NCBI RefSeq assembly: GCF_014203225.1
Contig: NZ_JACHIO010000034.1
Coordinates: forward strand, 1 to 36,456
Source: Granulicella mallensis
GTDB taxonomy: Bacteria; Acidobacteriota; Terriglobia; Terriglobales; Acidobacteriaceae
Reading direction: 5' to 3'
DNA length: 36,456 nucleotides
A program made the position numbers and the translations under genes. Shown here piece by piece: positions 16,365 to 24,637 of the stretch. Position 1 is the first letter of the stretch; every line of letters starts with the position of its first letter. Under the pieces are notes generated by a model. It did no database searches. It saw only the letters and a program-made list of their open reading frames with translations, and had not been told where the DNA came from.

Positions 16365-18020
16365 TCACAATGCTGTCGCGGCGATGGGAATCTCAAGAAG
16401 GGACGGTCCCTCCCTGTCTCCCGCCGCAATCATGTACGCAGTGATATCGTCCGGTTCCGTCAGCCGGACCGCGTCTACGCCCATGGAACGCGCAAGCGCG
16501 CAGAAGTCGATCGACGGCTGGTTGATTTCCATGCCGACGAATCTCCCCGACTGCGCGTTGTAGCCGGGCCGAGAGCGCATGAAATTCTTGAGGATGTTGT
16601 ATTCGCTGTTGTTGAAGACCACAAAGGTTATAGGAAGACTTTCGTGCGCTGCGCTCCATAGCGCCTGCGGAGAATACATGGCAGCTCCGTCCCCCAGAAG
16701 GCAGACGACCCGCTGGTGCCGCTCGAGACCCAGGCTGACGCCGACAGCAGCCGGCATTCCCCAGCCGAGGCCGGCGCCACGGAAGTAGTAATACTCCCCA
16801 GGCTTTCGGACTGGATACAACTGTCGGACGTACTTGTTAGTCGCCAGGCACTCGTCCACGATGACAGTGCCGGGAGGCACTCCACGGAGCACGGCATCGG
16901 CGGCAACAAGCGGGTACAGAGGGCGGCTCGGCGCCAGGCGTTCGCACTCATCCTTCAGGTCCTGCTCCCAAGACGCTCTCCAGTCGCGTGCGATCGCAAG
17001 CCTGGAGTCCCGACTCGGGGCAAGGGCCCTCTCTTGCGAAAGCGCATCGCCCACCGCCGCCAGCAAGGAAAGCGGATCGCCGTAAAGGCCGAGTTCAACC
17101 GCATGGCATCGACCCAGGCTGTGTCGATCGACCGCAATCTGCAATAGCTGCGTTTTTGGGGACAAAGGCAGCTCGTCGGAATAGGTATACGACATGAACG
17201 CGCGGTCGCCGATGAGCAGGATACGGTCGTACCCCCCTAAGACTTTTCTCATCTCTCCCGTATTCGGGGGAAGGGTAAATCGCCACAGGGGGTGATCCGT
17301 TGGAAACGGCACATTCGAATGGAAGGGGGACCCATAAACCGGCGCGCCCAGCAGTTCCGCGACTCGGACGGCGGCCTCGGTCGCACCGTAACGGCCGACC
17401 TCATCGCCTACAACCAGGCAGAGGTTGCCGGCAGATTCGACGAGAAGCCGGACGAGTTGGCTGATATCCCCGCTCTCCGCCTGCACGATGGTGGATCTAG
17501 GGGGAATCGACACCGTGCCGATCTCATCGATAATATTCATCGGTAAAGATACGAACACAGGACCGCGGGGCTCGGTATTCGCATCACGGAAGGCCCGTCG
17601 CAAAATGATCGGGAGTTCCTGCAGCGAACGGACCTCGTGGGCCCATTTGACCGTTGCGCGTGCGAGGCCCACCAGGTCCCCGGATAGCAGCGGGTCATAT
17701 GCCAGATGACGGATGTCCTGCTGTCCGGCTGTCACGACCATGGGAACATTGGTGGCAAAGGCGTTGGTCAGATTCCCCATTCCATTTCCCAAGCCGGCCG
17801 TCGTATGCAGGTTGACGAACGATGGCCGTCCGGTAGCCTGCGCATAGCCGTCCGCCATTCCCACCACTGCGGCCTCCTGTAGCCCCAGGATGAAGTGAAA
17901 ATCATCATCGCCGGCTAGCGCGTCTATAAGAGCCAACTCCGTCGTTCCCGGATTGCCGAAGACGTGGGTGACGCCTTCATCCCGCAGAATCTCGAGAAGG
18001 CACTCGCGCCCGCTCGCCAC
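16365..18020 (-). CDS. Thiamine-diphosphate-dependent 2-oxo-acid decarboxylase, benzoylformate-decarboxylase-like
   Basis: This 551-residue enzyme aligns in pattern with benzoylformate decarboxylase (MdlC). The N-terminus reads MASGRECLLEILRDEGVTHV, then FGNPGTTEL. The activating glutamate is Glu49 in LGLQEAAVV, and His72 in NLHTTAGLGNGMG corresponds to the BFDC active-site His70. The C-terminal ThDP/Mg site reads LLGDGAAMYSPQALW with Asn in VVFNNSEYN. The second BFDC histidine (His281, in a 'FRYHQYDP' loop) is not evident; the region reads AFMSYTYSD, so the substrate may be another 2-oxo acid such as phenylpyruvate. The GTG at 18020 has AGGGA at good spacing and matches the family N-terminus; TTG at 18053 is an alternative. 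It is divergent from an Lrp-type regulator. Confidence 0.85.
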   Translation of the reverse strand: MASGRECLLEILRDEGVTHVFGNPGTTELALIDALAGDDDFHFILGLQEAAVVGMADGYAQATGRPSFVNLHTTAGLGNGMGNLTNAFATNVPMVVTAGQQDIRHLAYDPLLSGDLVGLARATVKWAHEVRSLQELPIILRRAFRDANTEPRGPVFVSLPMNIIDEIGTVSIPPRSTIVQAESGDISQLVRLLVESAGNLCLVVGDEVGRYGATEAAVRVAELLGAPVYGSPFHSNVPFPTDHPLWRFTLPPNTGEMRKVLGGYDRILLIGDRAFMSYTYSDELPLSPKTQLLQIAVDRHSLGRCHAVELGLYGDPLSLLAAVGDALSQERALAPSRDSRLAIARDWRASWEQDLKDECERLAPSRPLYPLVAADAVLRGVPPGTVIVDECLATNKYVRQLYPVRKPGEYYYFRGAGLGWGMPAAVGVSLGLERHQRVVCLLGDGAAMYSPQALWSAAHESLPITFVVFNNSEYNILKNFMRSRPGYNAQSGRFVGMEINQPSIDFCALARSMGVDAVRLTEPDDITAYMIAAGDREGPSLLEIPIAATAL

Positions 18021-18167
18021 TTTATTTTCCCTAGTTTCGTAAGCAATGTTCAACCGATTGTCTCCGTGACTCGCTCATCGTCATGCTGCTCTCGAACGAT
18101 GTATCGATGGTATGGGGAATGGGGAGGCGCATACAGGCTAAAAACACTCCGCTTCAGAACAAATATG

Positions 18168-18182
18168 CAGTAAAATTCCGTG
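18168..18182. promoter_or_regulatory. Possible Lrp-type operator in the divergent promoter region
   Basis: CAGTAAAATTCCGTG matches about 11 of 15 positions of the E. coli Lrp consensus YAGHAWATTWTDCTR. It lies in the AT-rich 210-bp gap between the divergently oriented decarboxylase and Lrp/AsnC genes, where autoregulation would be expected. A match of this quality can occur by chance. Confidence 0.25.
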
Positions 18183-18230
18183 TTATAGCAGATATATGAT
18201 TTCTTTCTCTACAAATGAGGGTGTTGCGTA

Positions 18231-18710
18231 ATGTTATCGATACTTGATGAGATAGATGTCAGGATCCTGGACATCCTCCAAGAGGAGGGTCGGATCAGTG
18301 TCCTTGATCTAGCCGAAAAAGTTGGCCTCTCGCCAACCCCTTGCGGCCGACGGCTCCGGGCACTGGAAGATAAGGGCTACATTGAAAAATACGTAGCCTT
18401 GCTGCAGCCCAGGATGTTGGGCATCGTCTTCGACGTGTTCTTGAAAGTGCGGCTTAAAAGCTCGGACAAAGCCGCCATCCACGATTTTCTTGACGCTGTG
18501 CGCGGGATTCGCGAGATCCAACGGGCCTATTTCATCACCGGGGATTACGACTATTTGATCCACGTGCGCACAGAAAGCGCGGAGACATTCAAGAATTTTC
18601 TCCTCGAGCGTATCCTCACGCTTGGCGTAGCTCACACGCAGAGCTACATCGTGCTTGAGGAGGTCAAGAACACGACCGCACTTCCCATCTCGAGCCCAGG
18701 CCACGCCTGA
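18231..18710 (+). CDS. Lrp/AsnC-family transcriptional regulator
   Basis: This 159-residue protein has the family's N-terminal winged helix (LDEIDVRILDILQEEGRISVLDLAEKVGLSPTPCGRRLRALEDKGYI, written here across residues 3-49 in part) and a C-terminal RAM ligand-binding domain (DAVRGIREIQRAYFITGDYDYLIHV). Such regulators sense amino acids or related metabolites and form octamers. The divergent arrangement with the ThDP decarboxylase suggests that this is its target, with an amino acid or 2-oxo acid as effector. A GAGG ribosome site lies about ten bases before the ATG. Confidence 0.93.
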   Translation: MLSILDEIDVRILDILQEEGRISVLDLAEKVGLSPTPCGRRLRALEDKGYIEKYVALLQPRMLGIVFDVFLKVRLKSSDKAAIHDFLDAVRGIREIQRAYFITGDYDYLIHVRTESAETFKNFLLERILTLGVAHTQSYIVLEEVKNTTALPISSPGHA

Positions 18711-18774
18711 GCAGCAGCACTTGTTCGCACCAAGTTGCGGGGGGCCCGTATTGGCACAGCACCGATGGCAGGTG

Positions 18775-19290
18775 ACATCACATCGAAGGGTCTTCACCGA
18801 GAAGTCGTTGTCCTGAGTCTGGTCCGAGCCTTCGATCTGACGAAACTTTCCGTGGCTTAGCGGGGCCACGGTGCTCTTCAAATAGATCAGGATTGACGCT
18901 TGCTCTCGAAACTCCAGTCTCATCGTTCGATGTTGAGAAAGAGGAAGCCTTTTGCTGTTTCCGGACGTTGGCGAGGGATCGCGAAACCCGCAATGCGAGC
19001 CGACTGTCCATCCGCAAGACGTTTCAACCCTGCTCACGGGGTGACACCCATTTTTGTCATGCAGCCACGGTGGTAACTCATCAGGTGTGGGCCTACGGTC
19101 ACACCTGCGCCACGATAGTCTGCGGCCAGACGTTCTTCGGTTGTCATCGGGAAGAGAGGCATGGACTTCCATCGTTCCTTCTCCCCAGGCAGGTCTTTGA
19201 ACAACGACCCCGAAGGTCGCCCGCATGCTCTACCTGCCATAGGACATCCCGGCGGTGGATATTCTCGCGGAGGGAATTCAGCGCGCCGAT
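18775..19290 (-). pseudogene. dnaE2: DnaE2 (error-prone DNA polymerase III alpha-like) C-terminal remnant, frameshifted
   Basis: Pieces in different minus-strand frames line up in order with the C-terminus of DnaE2. IGALNSL ... HRRDVLWQVEHAG lies at about 19290-19210. LFPMTTEERLAADYRGAGVTVGPHLMSY lies at about 19165-19070 and corresponds to 'MT-EER-VADYRGTGLT-GPHPM'. DETG ... NPDLFEEHR, from the OB domain, lies at about 18930-18860. IEGSDQTQDNDFSVKTLR, which matches 'VEG-LQNQD-VISVKA', lies near 18840-18780. At least two frame changes and a stop separate them. The polymerase active-site half is absent. DnaE2 normally serves damage-induced mutagenesis with ImuA/ImuB, and none of these genes is seen here. 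It is a relic. Confidence 0.85.
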
Positions 19291-19364
19291 CTGTGTCTGC
19301 ATGGAAAGTTCCTGCCTGCGCGGTTCGGGCATCAGTGTAGCTTTACCCTGGGAACGCGCGGCCA

Positions 19365-20852
19365 TCAGGCGAGTACGTCGCTGCTCCATCCAGCAAGCCG
19401 ACGGCCCAACTCCAACGTCGAGCTGATGAGCAAATCGAAATCTGAGCGAATCGTCCTGTGATTTGTGTTGGCTACACGAATTGCGAACCTGCCGTCGATG
19501 CGCGCATTCGACGGCACTGCGACTCCAGATTCCTGAAGCCGGACCAGAAGCTCCGAATTGAGCTCATCAAGTTCCCTATCGCTGAATCCGTCTTGAACGA
19601 AGCGAAAACACACCACGTTCATGACAACAGGAGCGAGCAACTCCAGGTCCGGTTCGGCTTCCACGCGTGAAGCAAGATAGAAAGAATCGTCGATATTCTG
19701 CTCGATTGCCTGTCCCAATTTCTCAACCCCATAGACAGAGAGATTCATCCAGACGCGCAATGCCCGGAAGCTTCGGGAAAGCTGAATCCCTTTTGAAGCG
19801 AATTCGGTAGGCTTCACCGCAATACCGCCGCTGAAGTTCTCCAGATATGAGGGAGCAAAGGAGAATGCCTTTTCGTGAGCTTTCCCGTCGCGAATCAGCA
19901 CGGCTCCAGTCTCGAACTGCATGTAGCCCCATTTATGGAGATCGAACGCAACCGAGTCAGCCCGTTCCAGACCGTTGACAAGATACCGATATCGAGGCGA
20001 AAGTTTGGCTAGGGCTCCGAATGCCCCATCAACGTGGAACCACAATCCTTCGGCCTGAGCGAGATCCGCCAATGCGATGAGATCGTCAGTAGCTCCTGTG
20101 CTGACAGTACCGGCAGTTCCAACAATGCAGATCGGGCGCATGCCGCGATTCCTGTCTATCTGGATCATGCGCGCGAGCTCGCCAACTTCGATTCGGTCAT
20201 GGTCATCGACTGGTACTTTGCGGAAGCCATCGGACCCGAGGCCGAGAAGATCACAGCAACGCTCCGCCCACCCGTGCGTGGCTTCGGACCCGTAGATCAC
20301 GAGAGGATCTCCCGTTCCTGACCCGAGCCCTTCTTTGCGGATATCGGTGCCGGCTAGGCTGTTGCGAGCTGCTGTTATACCCAGGAGATTCGCGACCGTG
20401 CCGCCACTGACCAATAGGCCGCTGGTGCCTTTGGGGAAATCTAGCATCTCGCCAAGCCAGTGAATGACCTGCCGCTCAACGAGGGTCGCCCCTTGGTCAT
20501 AGCCGGAGACATGGCAGTTCATCGTAGACCCGATGAGGTCGGCGAGCACGCCGACGTGAGTTCCTGTTCCCATCACCCAGCCCCAGAAGCGCGGATGGAT
20601 GTTGCCGGTCGGGTAGGGGAGGATATGCTCCTTGACGTCTCGGTACACCTCTGTCAGCGAGGAACCTTTCTTGGGTAGTGGAGTTTGGAGGAAGTCGCGG
20701 GACGCAGCCGAGGGACTCTGCCAGGTCGGACGCTCGCGAACGTCTTTCAGGTATTCGACCATATCGTCGAGAATCTGGTGTCCTAGAGTACGAAACTCTT
20801 CCCAGTCCTCTGGATCTAGTGAAACATTTTGCGATGCTTCCGATTCGTTCAC
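19365..20852 (-). CDS. PLP-dependent aromatic-L-amino-acid decarboxylase (group II)
   Basis: This 495-residue cytosolic enzyme would convert aromatic amino acids (Phe, Tyr, Trp or DOPA) to amines and CO2. PLP contacts are visible: Lys307 in DLHKWGYMQFE (Schiff base), Asp275 in WFHVDGAFGA (pyridine nitrogen) and His193 in GSEATHGW (ring stacking). The substrate-side N-terminal segment IHPRFWGWVMGTG and the VSGGTVANLLG loop are typical. I start it at GTG 20852, eight bases after AGGAGG. The frame is open back to 20990 but that stretch lacks family similarity. The gene lies downstream of the SnoaL-like, chorismate mutase and cupin genes on the same strand, suggesting a shared aromatic pathway. 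Confidence 0.92.
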   Translation of the reverse strand: MNESEASQNVSLDPEDWEEFRTLGHQILDDMVEYLKDVRERPTWQSPSAASRDFLQTPLPKKGSSLTEVYRDVKEHILPYPTGNIHPRFWGWVMGTGTHVGVLADLIGSTMNCHVSGYDQGATLVERQVIHWLGEMLDFPKGTSGLLVSGGTVANLLGITAARNSLAGTDIRKEGLGSGTGDPLVIYGSEATHGWAERCCDLLGLGSDGFRKVPVDDHDRIEVGELARMIQIDRNRGMRPICIVGTAGTVSTGATDDLIALADLAQAEGLWFHVDGAFGALAKLSPRYRYLVNGLERADSVAFDLHKWGYMQFETGAVLIRDGKAHEKAFSFAPSYLENFSGGIAVKPTEFASKGIQLSRSFRALRVWMNLSVYGVEKLGQAIEQNIDDSFYLASRVEAEPDLELLAPVVMNVVCFRFVQDGFSDRELDELNSELLVRLQESGVAVPSNARIDGRFAIRVANTNHRTIRSDFDLLISSTLELGRRLAGWSSDVLA

Positions 20853-20996
20853 GGCGACTTCCTCCTGCACCTTGCATTCCAGCGAATAGATTTCTAAATT
20901 TCTAAATAAACCTGATAGTTCTTTCAGCGATGCCAATAGGCCATCGTCGCCTTGGATCGAGGGCGGCGGTGGCCGTTGTATGGTGGCCACGATGTT

Positions 20997-21380
20997 CTAT
21001 GCGAAATACGCGTTGAGCATTGGAACATCGGAGATGAGGCTTTCCAGGCGTTCTATCTTGTTCTCCCGCAGAATGAAGATCGTCGTGAGATGCTCGTCAA
21101 GGATTTTCCCGCCGTGGTTTCCGGTGTTGTGCAAGAGCAGTCCCACATCTTTGTAGCCGATGATGATGTGCTCCACCTTGACGGTCACTCCATAGGAGTT
21201 GAGAATTTCGGCTCGCTTGAATATTCCATCGACGCCACGTGCTTGGCCGGACATCAAGCTGGTTCCTGGCAGATTCCAAACGACGTCATCCGTGAGCAGG
21301 GATTGCAACAACTTTCGATTCTGGGTCTTTACTGCCACTGCAAAGCTCATAGCGAGCTCCATTTTTTCTTCGTCAGTCAT
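20997..21380 (-). CDS. SnoaL/NTF2-like protein
   Basis: This 127-residue protein has the alpha+beta cone fold pattern of the NTF2/SnoaL superfamily. It has a helical start (MTDEEKMELAMSFAVAVKTQNRKLLQSLL), then DDVVWNLPG, a middle helix, and a beta sheet ending in TTIFILRENKIERLESLIS. Members include small isomerases, cyclases and dehydratases as well as non-enzymatic ligand binders, so function is open. The ATG at 21380 follows GGAGGAGG by four bases; an upstream in-frame extension is ignored. It precedes the decarboxylase by 144 bases on the same strand. Confidence 0.8.
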   Translation of the reverse strand: MTDEEKMELAMSFAVAVKTQNRKLLQSLLTDDVVWNLPGTSLMSGQARGVDGIFKRAEILNSYGVTVKVEHIIIGYKDVGLLLHNTGNHGGKILDEHLTTIFILRENKIERLESLISDVPMLNAYFA

Positions 21381-21730
21381 ACGACCTCCTCCAAATACGG
21401 TTTTGTATCTTCTTCCGGAGACTCTCGCTATTGAGAGAGCTAGATTGCGCATTGTCTTCGACCAGTCAATACGGCGTTTCCGCAGAGGCCTAGCCGAGTT
21501 CTCAATGCCTATGGCAACGCGATTTTTGACAGCCGTCGCGAGGCTTTAGATTGCCGATGACTTGTTCATCGCGAATTCCCCTCTATCTCATCCCCCGACC
21601 TTAGCGAGATCCTTCGACGATCGCACCCCGTTTCTTGCTTTCAAATTAAAAAGGATGGGATTGCGATTGAAGCCACTGATTCCAGAATCTATGAAGCTGG
21701 ATAAGGCAATTGCAATTACAGCCCGTTGCT
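21381..21730. other. Intergenic stretch between the SnoaL-like and chorismate mutase genes
   Basis: About 350 bases without a recognised gene, AT-richer around 21640-21720. It may hold a promoter for the SnoaL-like and decarboxylase genes. No clear boxes or hairpin were found. Confidence 0.35.
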
Positions 21731-22390
21731 CTATGGAATAGGAGTTACGGTTCTCCTCTGGTCGGCCCGCGCGCTGCCGTCCATGAGCGGAACTAGGGAC
21801 AACGGTGTGACACAACCAGCGCCCGAGATCAATGCTCTTGGAGAGCACGACTTCAGATGAACCTTGCCTGATACGATCGCAGGCCAAGCAACGCTCAGGG
21901 CCCCGATGAGTTTCGGCGTCATCTGATCCAATCTCGGGCGGATATCGGCGCGCAAGTCAACTGGATGGTCAAACTTCCCACGCTCCTCGGAGTCCCATTG
22001 GGCGAACAGCATGTATTGGATCTCCTTACCCGCCTCAACCTGCAGTCGGAAAAAGTGGACCACCCAGTCCGGGGAGAGGTTGGCCTGAGCTGCTCGCAAG
22101 CGAATGTCATCCAGCAGTTGCTGTTCTCGAGCCGGGTCTTCGATTGGCGCACCAGTGTTCCATTTGGTTTGCGCAACCTGAGTCATAAGAGTGAGGCGAG
22201 CGGCCATCAACGCCTGAACAGTGGCCAAGGCCTCCGCCTGTGTGCGATCGATGTTCTCCGCCTTTCCTGCGCTCAGCGCACATGCGGATGGAAGCAGATG
22301 TTGGCCGTCAACGGGGGTGGCGGCGGTGGGGAGGATAAGCGCCAATGATGCAGAGCCTGTAAGGATCATTTTCGAGAGCGTACGAACCAG
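21731..22390 (-). CDS. Secreted (periplasmic) chorismate mutase, AroQ gamma class
   Basis: The product converts chorismate to prephenate, probably in the periplasm. After a hydrophobic signal-like segment (MILTGSASLALILPTAATPVDG) comes the all-helical AroQ-gamma pattern. It reads AEALATVQALMAARLTLMTQVAQTKWNTGAPIEDPARE (quoted as a span; key residues Arg and Lys of the first helix and the KW-x-x-G-x-PI-x-DP-x-RE motif). AGKEIQYMLFAQWD follows, with the second catalytic Lys/Gln region. About 220 residues is slightly longer than usual, with an extra C-terminal tail. AAGGAG precedes a CTG at 22390 by six bases, while the first ATG (22369) lies 23 bases downstream. The CTG start would supply the positive n-region (VRTLSK). 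The start is therefore uncertain. Confidence 0.85.
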   Translation of the reverse strand: MVRTLSKMILTGSASLALILPTAATPVDGQHLLPSACALSAGKAENIDRTQAEALATVQALMAARLTLMTQVAQTKWNTGAPIEDPAREQQLLDDIRLRAAQANLSPDWVVHFFRLQVEAGKEIQYMLFAQWDSEERGKFDHPVDLRADIRPRLDQMTPKLIGALSVAWPAIVSGKVHLKSCSPRALISGAGCVTPLSLVPLMDGSARADQRRTVTPIP

Positions 22391-22545
22391 GGGAACTCCT
22401 TCTGATATCTGCCATAGGTGAAAGCTGGCGCCTCTGGCGGGCCAGGTTTTGGTGAACCGTTGAGATTGCGATCGCACCTCTGCAGCCTGCGTCCCGCCGT
22501 GTTGACTTGAGCTTGCGTTGGCGGCTCTCCGTGCATGCATCGCAA

Positions 22546-23064
22546 TTACATGGCAAGTCCGATGGCTCTATTCTCCTCGGGCGAGGCCAGCCATATGCCA
22601 TATTTAGCTGCAGCGGCAAAGACGCCCTGCATCGTTTCCATCGTCGGCGCAATCATCACCTCTCCCTCGGCGATCGGCTGCGCCAAGGCCTCGAAGAACG
22701 AGAAGAGCTCACCGCCCGTGACACTGATCACGTCCGCAGGCGTGGTGCCTGCTGCTCGCAAGGCGTGCTTCGAGCCGCCTGGGATTGAGACTGCTTCACC
22801 CTCAGCAATAGTTTTCCAGGCACTACCGTTCAGGCCCTCCACATAGATCGATACCTGTCCCGATATGATGAAGAAAATTTCAACGTCGCGATGGCTATGG
22901 AGCGGAATCTCGCAACCCTCTGGAAGCTCGCCCCTTATCAGGGCGATCTTGTTCGCTCCCTCCTGAGGCTTTACTAGGAATTGCTGAAGCACGCCCAAAA
23001 CTTGGTAAATCTGTTCCCGAGATGCGGCCACTACCTGACCTTCCCTGCTTTTGTATTCCGACAA
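22546..23064 (-). CDS. Cupin-domain protein
   Basis: This 172-residue protein has one cupin barrel. Motif 1 reads PLHSHRDVEIFFIISGQVSIYV (two His and a Glu as metal ligands), and motif 2 reads GEAVSIPGGSKHALRA (the fourth His). The C-terminal 50 residues are helical. Metal-dependent dioxygenase, isomerase or ligand-binding roles are all possible. It starts at TTG 23064 with GGAGG seven bases upstream. It is the first gene of the minus-strand series leading to the chorismate mutase, 155 bases away. Confidence 0.85.
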   Translation of the reverse strand: MSEYKSREGQVVAASREQIYQVLGVLQQFLVKPQEGANKIALIRGELPEGCEIPLHSHRDVEIFFIISGQVSIYVEGLNGSAWKTIAEGEAVSIPGGSKHALRAAGTTPADVISVTGGELFSFFEALAQPIAEGEVMIAPTMETMQGVFAAAAKYGIWLASPEENRAIGLAM

Positions 23065-24070
23065 CCAAGCCTCCTTTTGTGTTCATACAACTGTCACAAG
23101 AATGCAGGCACAGGCGTTGTCAATTTTGCCTAAAATAGCTAATTTTTGCCTTTTCCCCAGCATCATTGTGCCCGCAGCCGAAATCAAATGGCTGAATACT
23201 CCGCAACAGCTACATCTCGAAATACCCGCTGCCCGGCCGGAGAGAGCTTTTTACAATTTCGCCATCGCGTTTCTTCGAGCTCCCGCCTGCCTACCTGGCA
23301 CCCTACTCATCGAGCGAATGAAATAACCGCACCTCCTACAACTTGCCCTCTGCGGGGCATCATGTGCGAGACAGCGTCCGATGAGGAGCATCGCTCTTGA
23401 GCACGAACCAAAATTATCCGGATACGAGTTGGGCGTTCGCGTATGGCGTACTTAGCGAGCTTGATGGATCGCTCGAATATCTGCTTTCCAGGGGAAACCC
23501 CAATTCCATGGTCCCGCACTTCGACGCGCACCGCGGCGGCTCGCGGCCGTACATATTGTTCGTCTGGGCAGACTAATGTGAGTAGCTTCCACGTCTCAGG
23601 CAATAGCACCAGCTTCCAATTTGGCTAAGTATGGCTCCCGAGGTCTCATCGCTCAATGCCTCCATCTCTCCTGGGTTCGAATTGCTGTGGCGATACTGCC
23701 GCCCCCCGGGGCTTGAACTTGATCCTGTAACTGAGACGCGCCGCGCCGGATGGAGGAGCGGGATGGTATCTGCACCCGATGATCACTAGGTGATAGTTCC
23801 AGCGCACACGAGGCCTAGAATCGTCTACTGTATGTGCGCTGGCAAAAAACTATGGCTCGACTTATACGTCGAGCTGAGTGGGCTTATGCTAAATTCCTTG
23901 TTTTCAAATTTCACCATCACACATATTGATTTCAGTCTCGTGTCAGTGGGAAGTTGAAAGCAAGGCAGCTCTAACATGCCCCGGAAAATAATCGCGCGAT
24001 TCGATAAATTCCAAGTGGATAGGTAACTTTCCGTGACACTCCTACCGCTCCCGTTATAGAGAATAGGGAG
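23065..24070. other. One-kilobase gap upstream of the cupin and ECF sigma genes
   Basis: This divergent region contains a histidine-kinase relic (23399-23540, listed separately), a 7-bp hairpin (GCTCGAC at 23855-23861 with GTCGAGC at 23868-23874) and otherwise no recognised coding sequence. Just before the sigma gene, GTGACA-N16-TATAGA is a passable sigma-70-type promoter, but it ends only ten bases before the ATG, which is too close for a normal leader. Confidence 0.4.
23399..23540 (-). pseudogene. Histidine kinase ATPase-domain remnant
   Basis: A minus-strand frame encodes AAAVRVEVRDHGIGVSPGKQ followed by IFERS, the G1 box of a HATPase_c domain ('V-V-DxGxGI-P---IFE-F'). It degenerates where 'GGLGLGLYIVR' would be expected (RIRIILVRA). 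No phosphoacceptor helix or N box was found on the upstream side. The match covers about 40 residues. It is best read as a decayed fragment of a hybrid or multi-sensor kinase. Confidence 0.55.
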
Positions 24071-24637
24071 ATGGCCTCACAGAGCAACAAGCAACATTCA
24101 GAGGTGTTCGGCCCCCAATACATCGACAGACTATATGGCTATGCGATGATGCTTACGAGAAATCGAGCAGAGGCGGAAGACCTCGTTCAAGAAACCTATC
24201 TGCGCGCCTTCAAGGCGATTGATCGCTTGCGTGAGGATAGCAACCTGAAGAGCTGGCTCTTTACCATTCTGCGCAATGTATGGCTCAATCAACTACGCCA
24301 TGGAAGAGCTTGCCCCCCGATGGTCGACATGGAGGGGAACGGCAGCACAATGGACGCGATCCCGGGACAGGCACGCGACTCCTACCAAATCCTCGCAGCC
24401 AATGAAGACGTTGAAAGTGTTCGCTCCGCGATTGGCTCACTATCAACAGAGTTGCGAGAGATTATCTTGCTTCGCGAATTTGAAGAGCTATCTTATAGAG
24501 AGATCTCGGCCGTCCTCGGATGCCCAGCGGGCACAGTGATGTCTCGCCTGTCTAGAGCGCGAGCCAGGCTTCGCATCCTACTCGGGAACACTTCGATGAA
24601 GCAGTCCATGCCGGAAAGAGGAACAAGGAATGATTGA
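24071..24637 (+). CDS. ECF sigma factor
   Basis: This 188-residue sigma-70-family factor has region 2 (YAMMLTRNRAEAEDLVQETYLRAFKAIDR, with the core contact at DLVQETYLRA) and SWLFTILRNVWLNQLRH. Region 4 reads ELREIILLREFEELSYREISAVLG ... GTVMSRLSRARARL, the -35-recognising helix-turn-helix. It should direct RNA polymerase to a stress or envelope regulon under control of the anti-sigma factor encoded next, with which it overlaps by eight bases. The ATG abuts AGGGAG directly, so the ribosome site is poor. Confidence 0.93.
   Translation: MASQSNKQHSEVFGPQYIDRLYGYAMMLTRNRAEAEDLVQETYLRAFKAIDRLREDSNLKSWLFTILRNVWLNQLRHGRACPPMVDMEGNGSTMDAIPGQARDSYQILAANEDVESVRSAIGSLSTELREIILLREFEELSYREISAVLGCPAGTVMSRLSRARARLRILLGNTSMKQSMPERGTRND

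Noticed and set aside
18309..19226. A 305-codon minus-strand frame crossing the Lrp gene
   Set aside because: It runs antisense through the Lrp/AsnC coding region. Only its middle contains a DnaE2-like scrap, which is already explained as part of a frameshifted relic.
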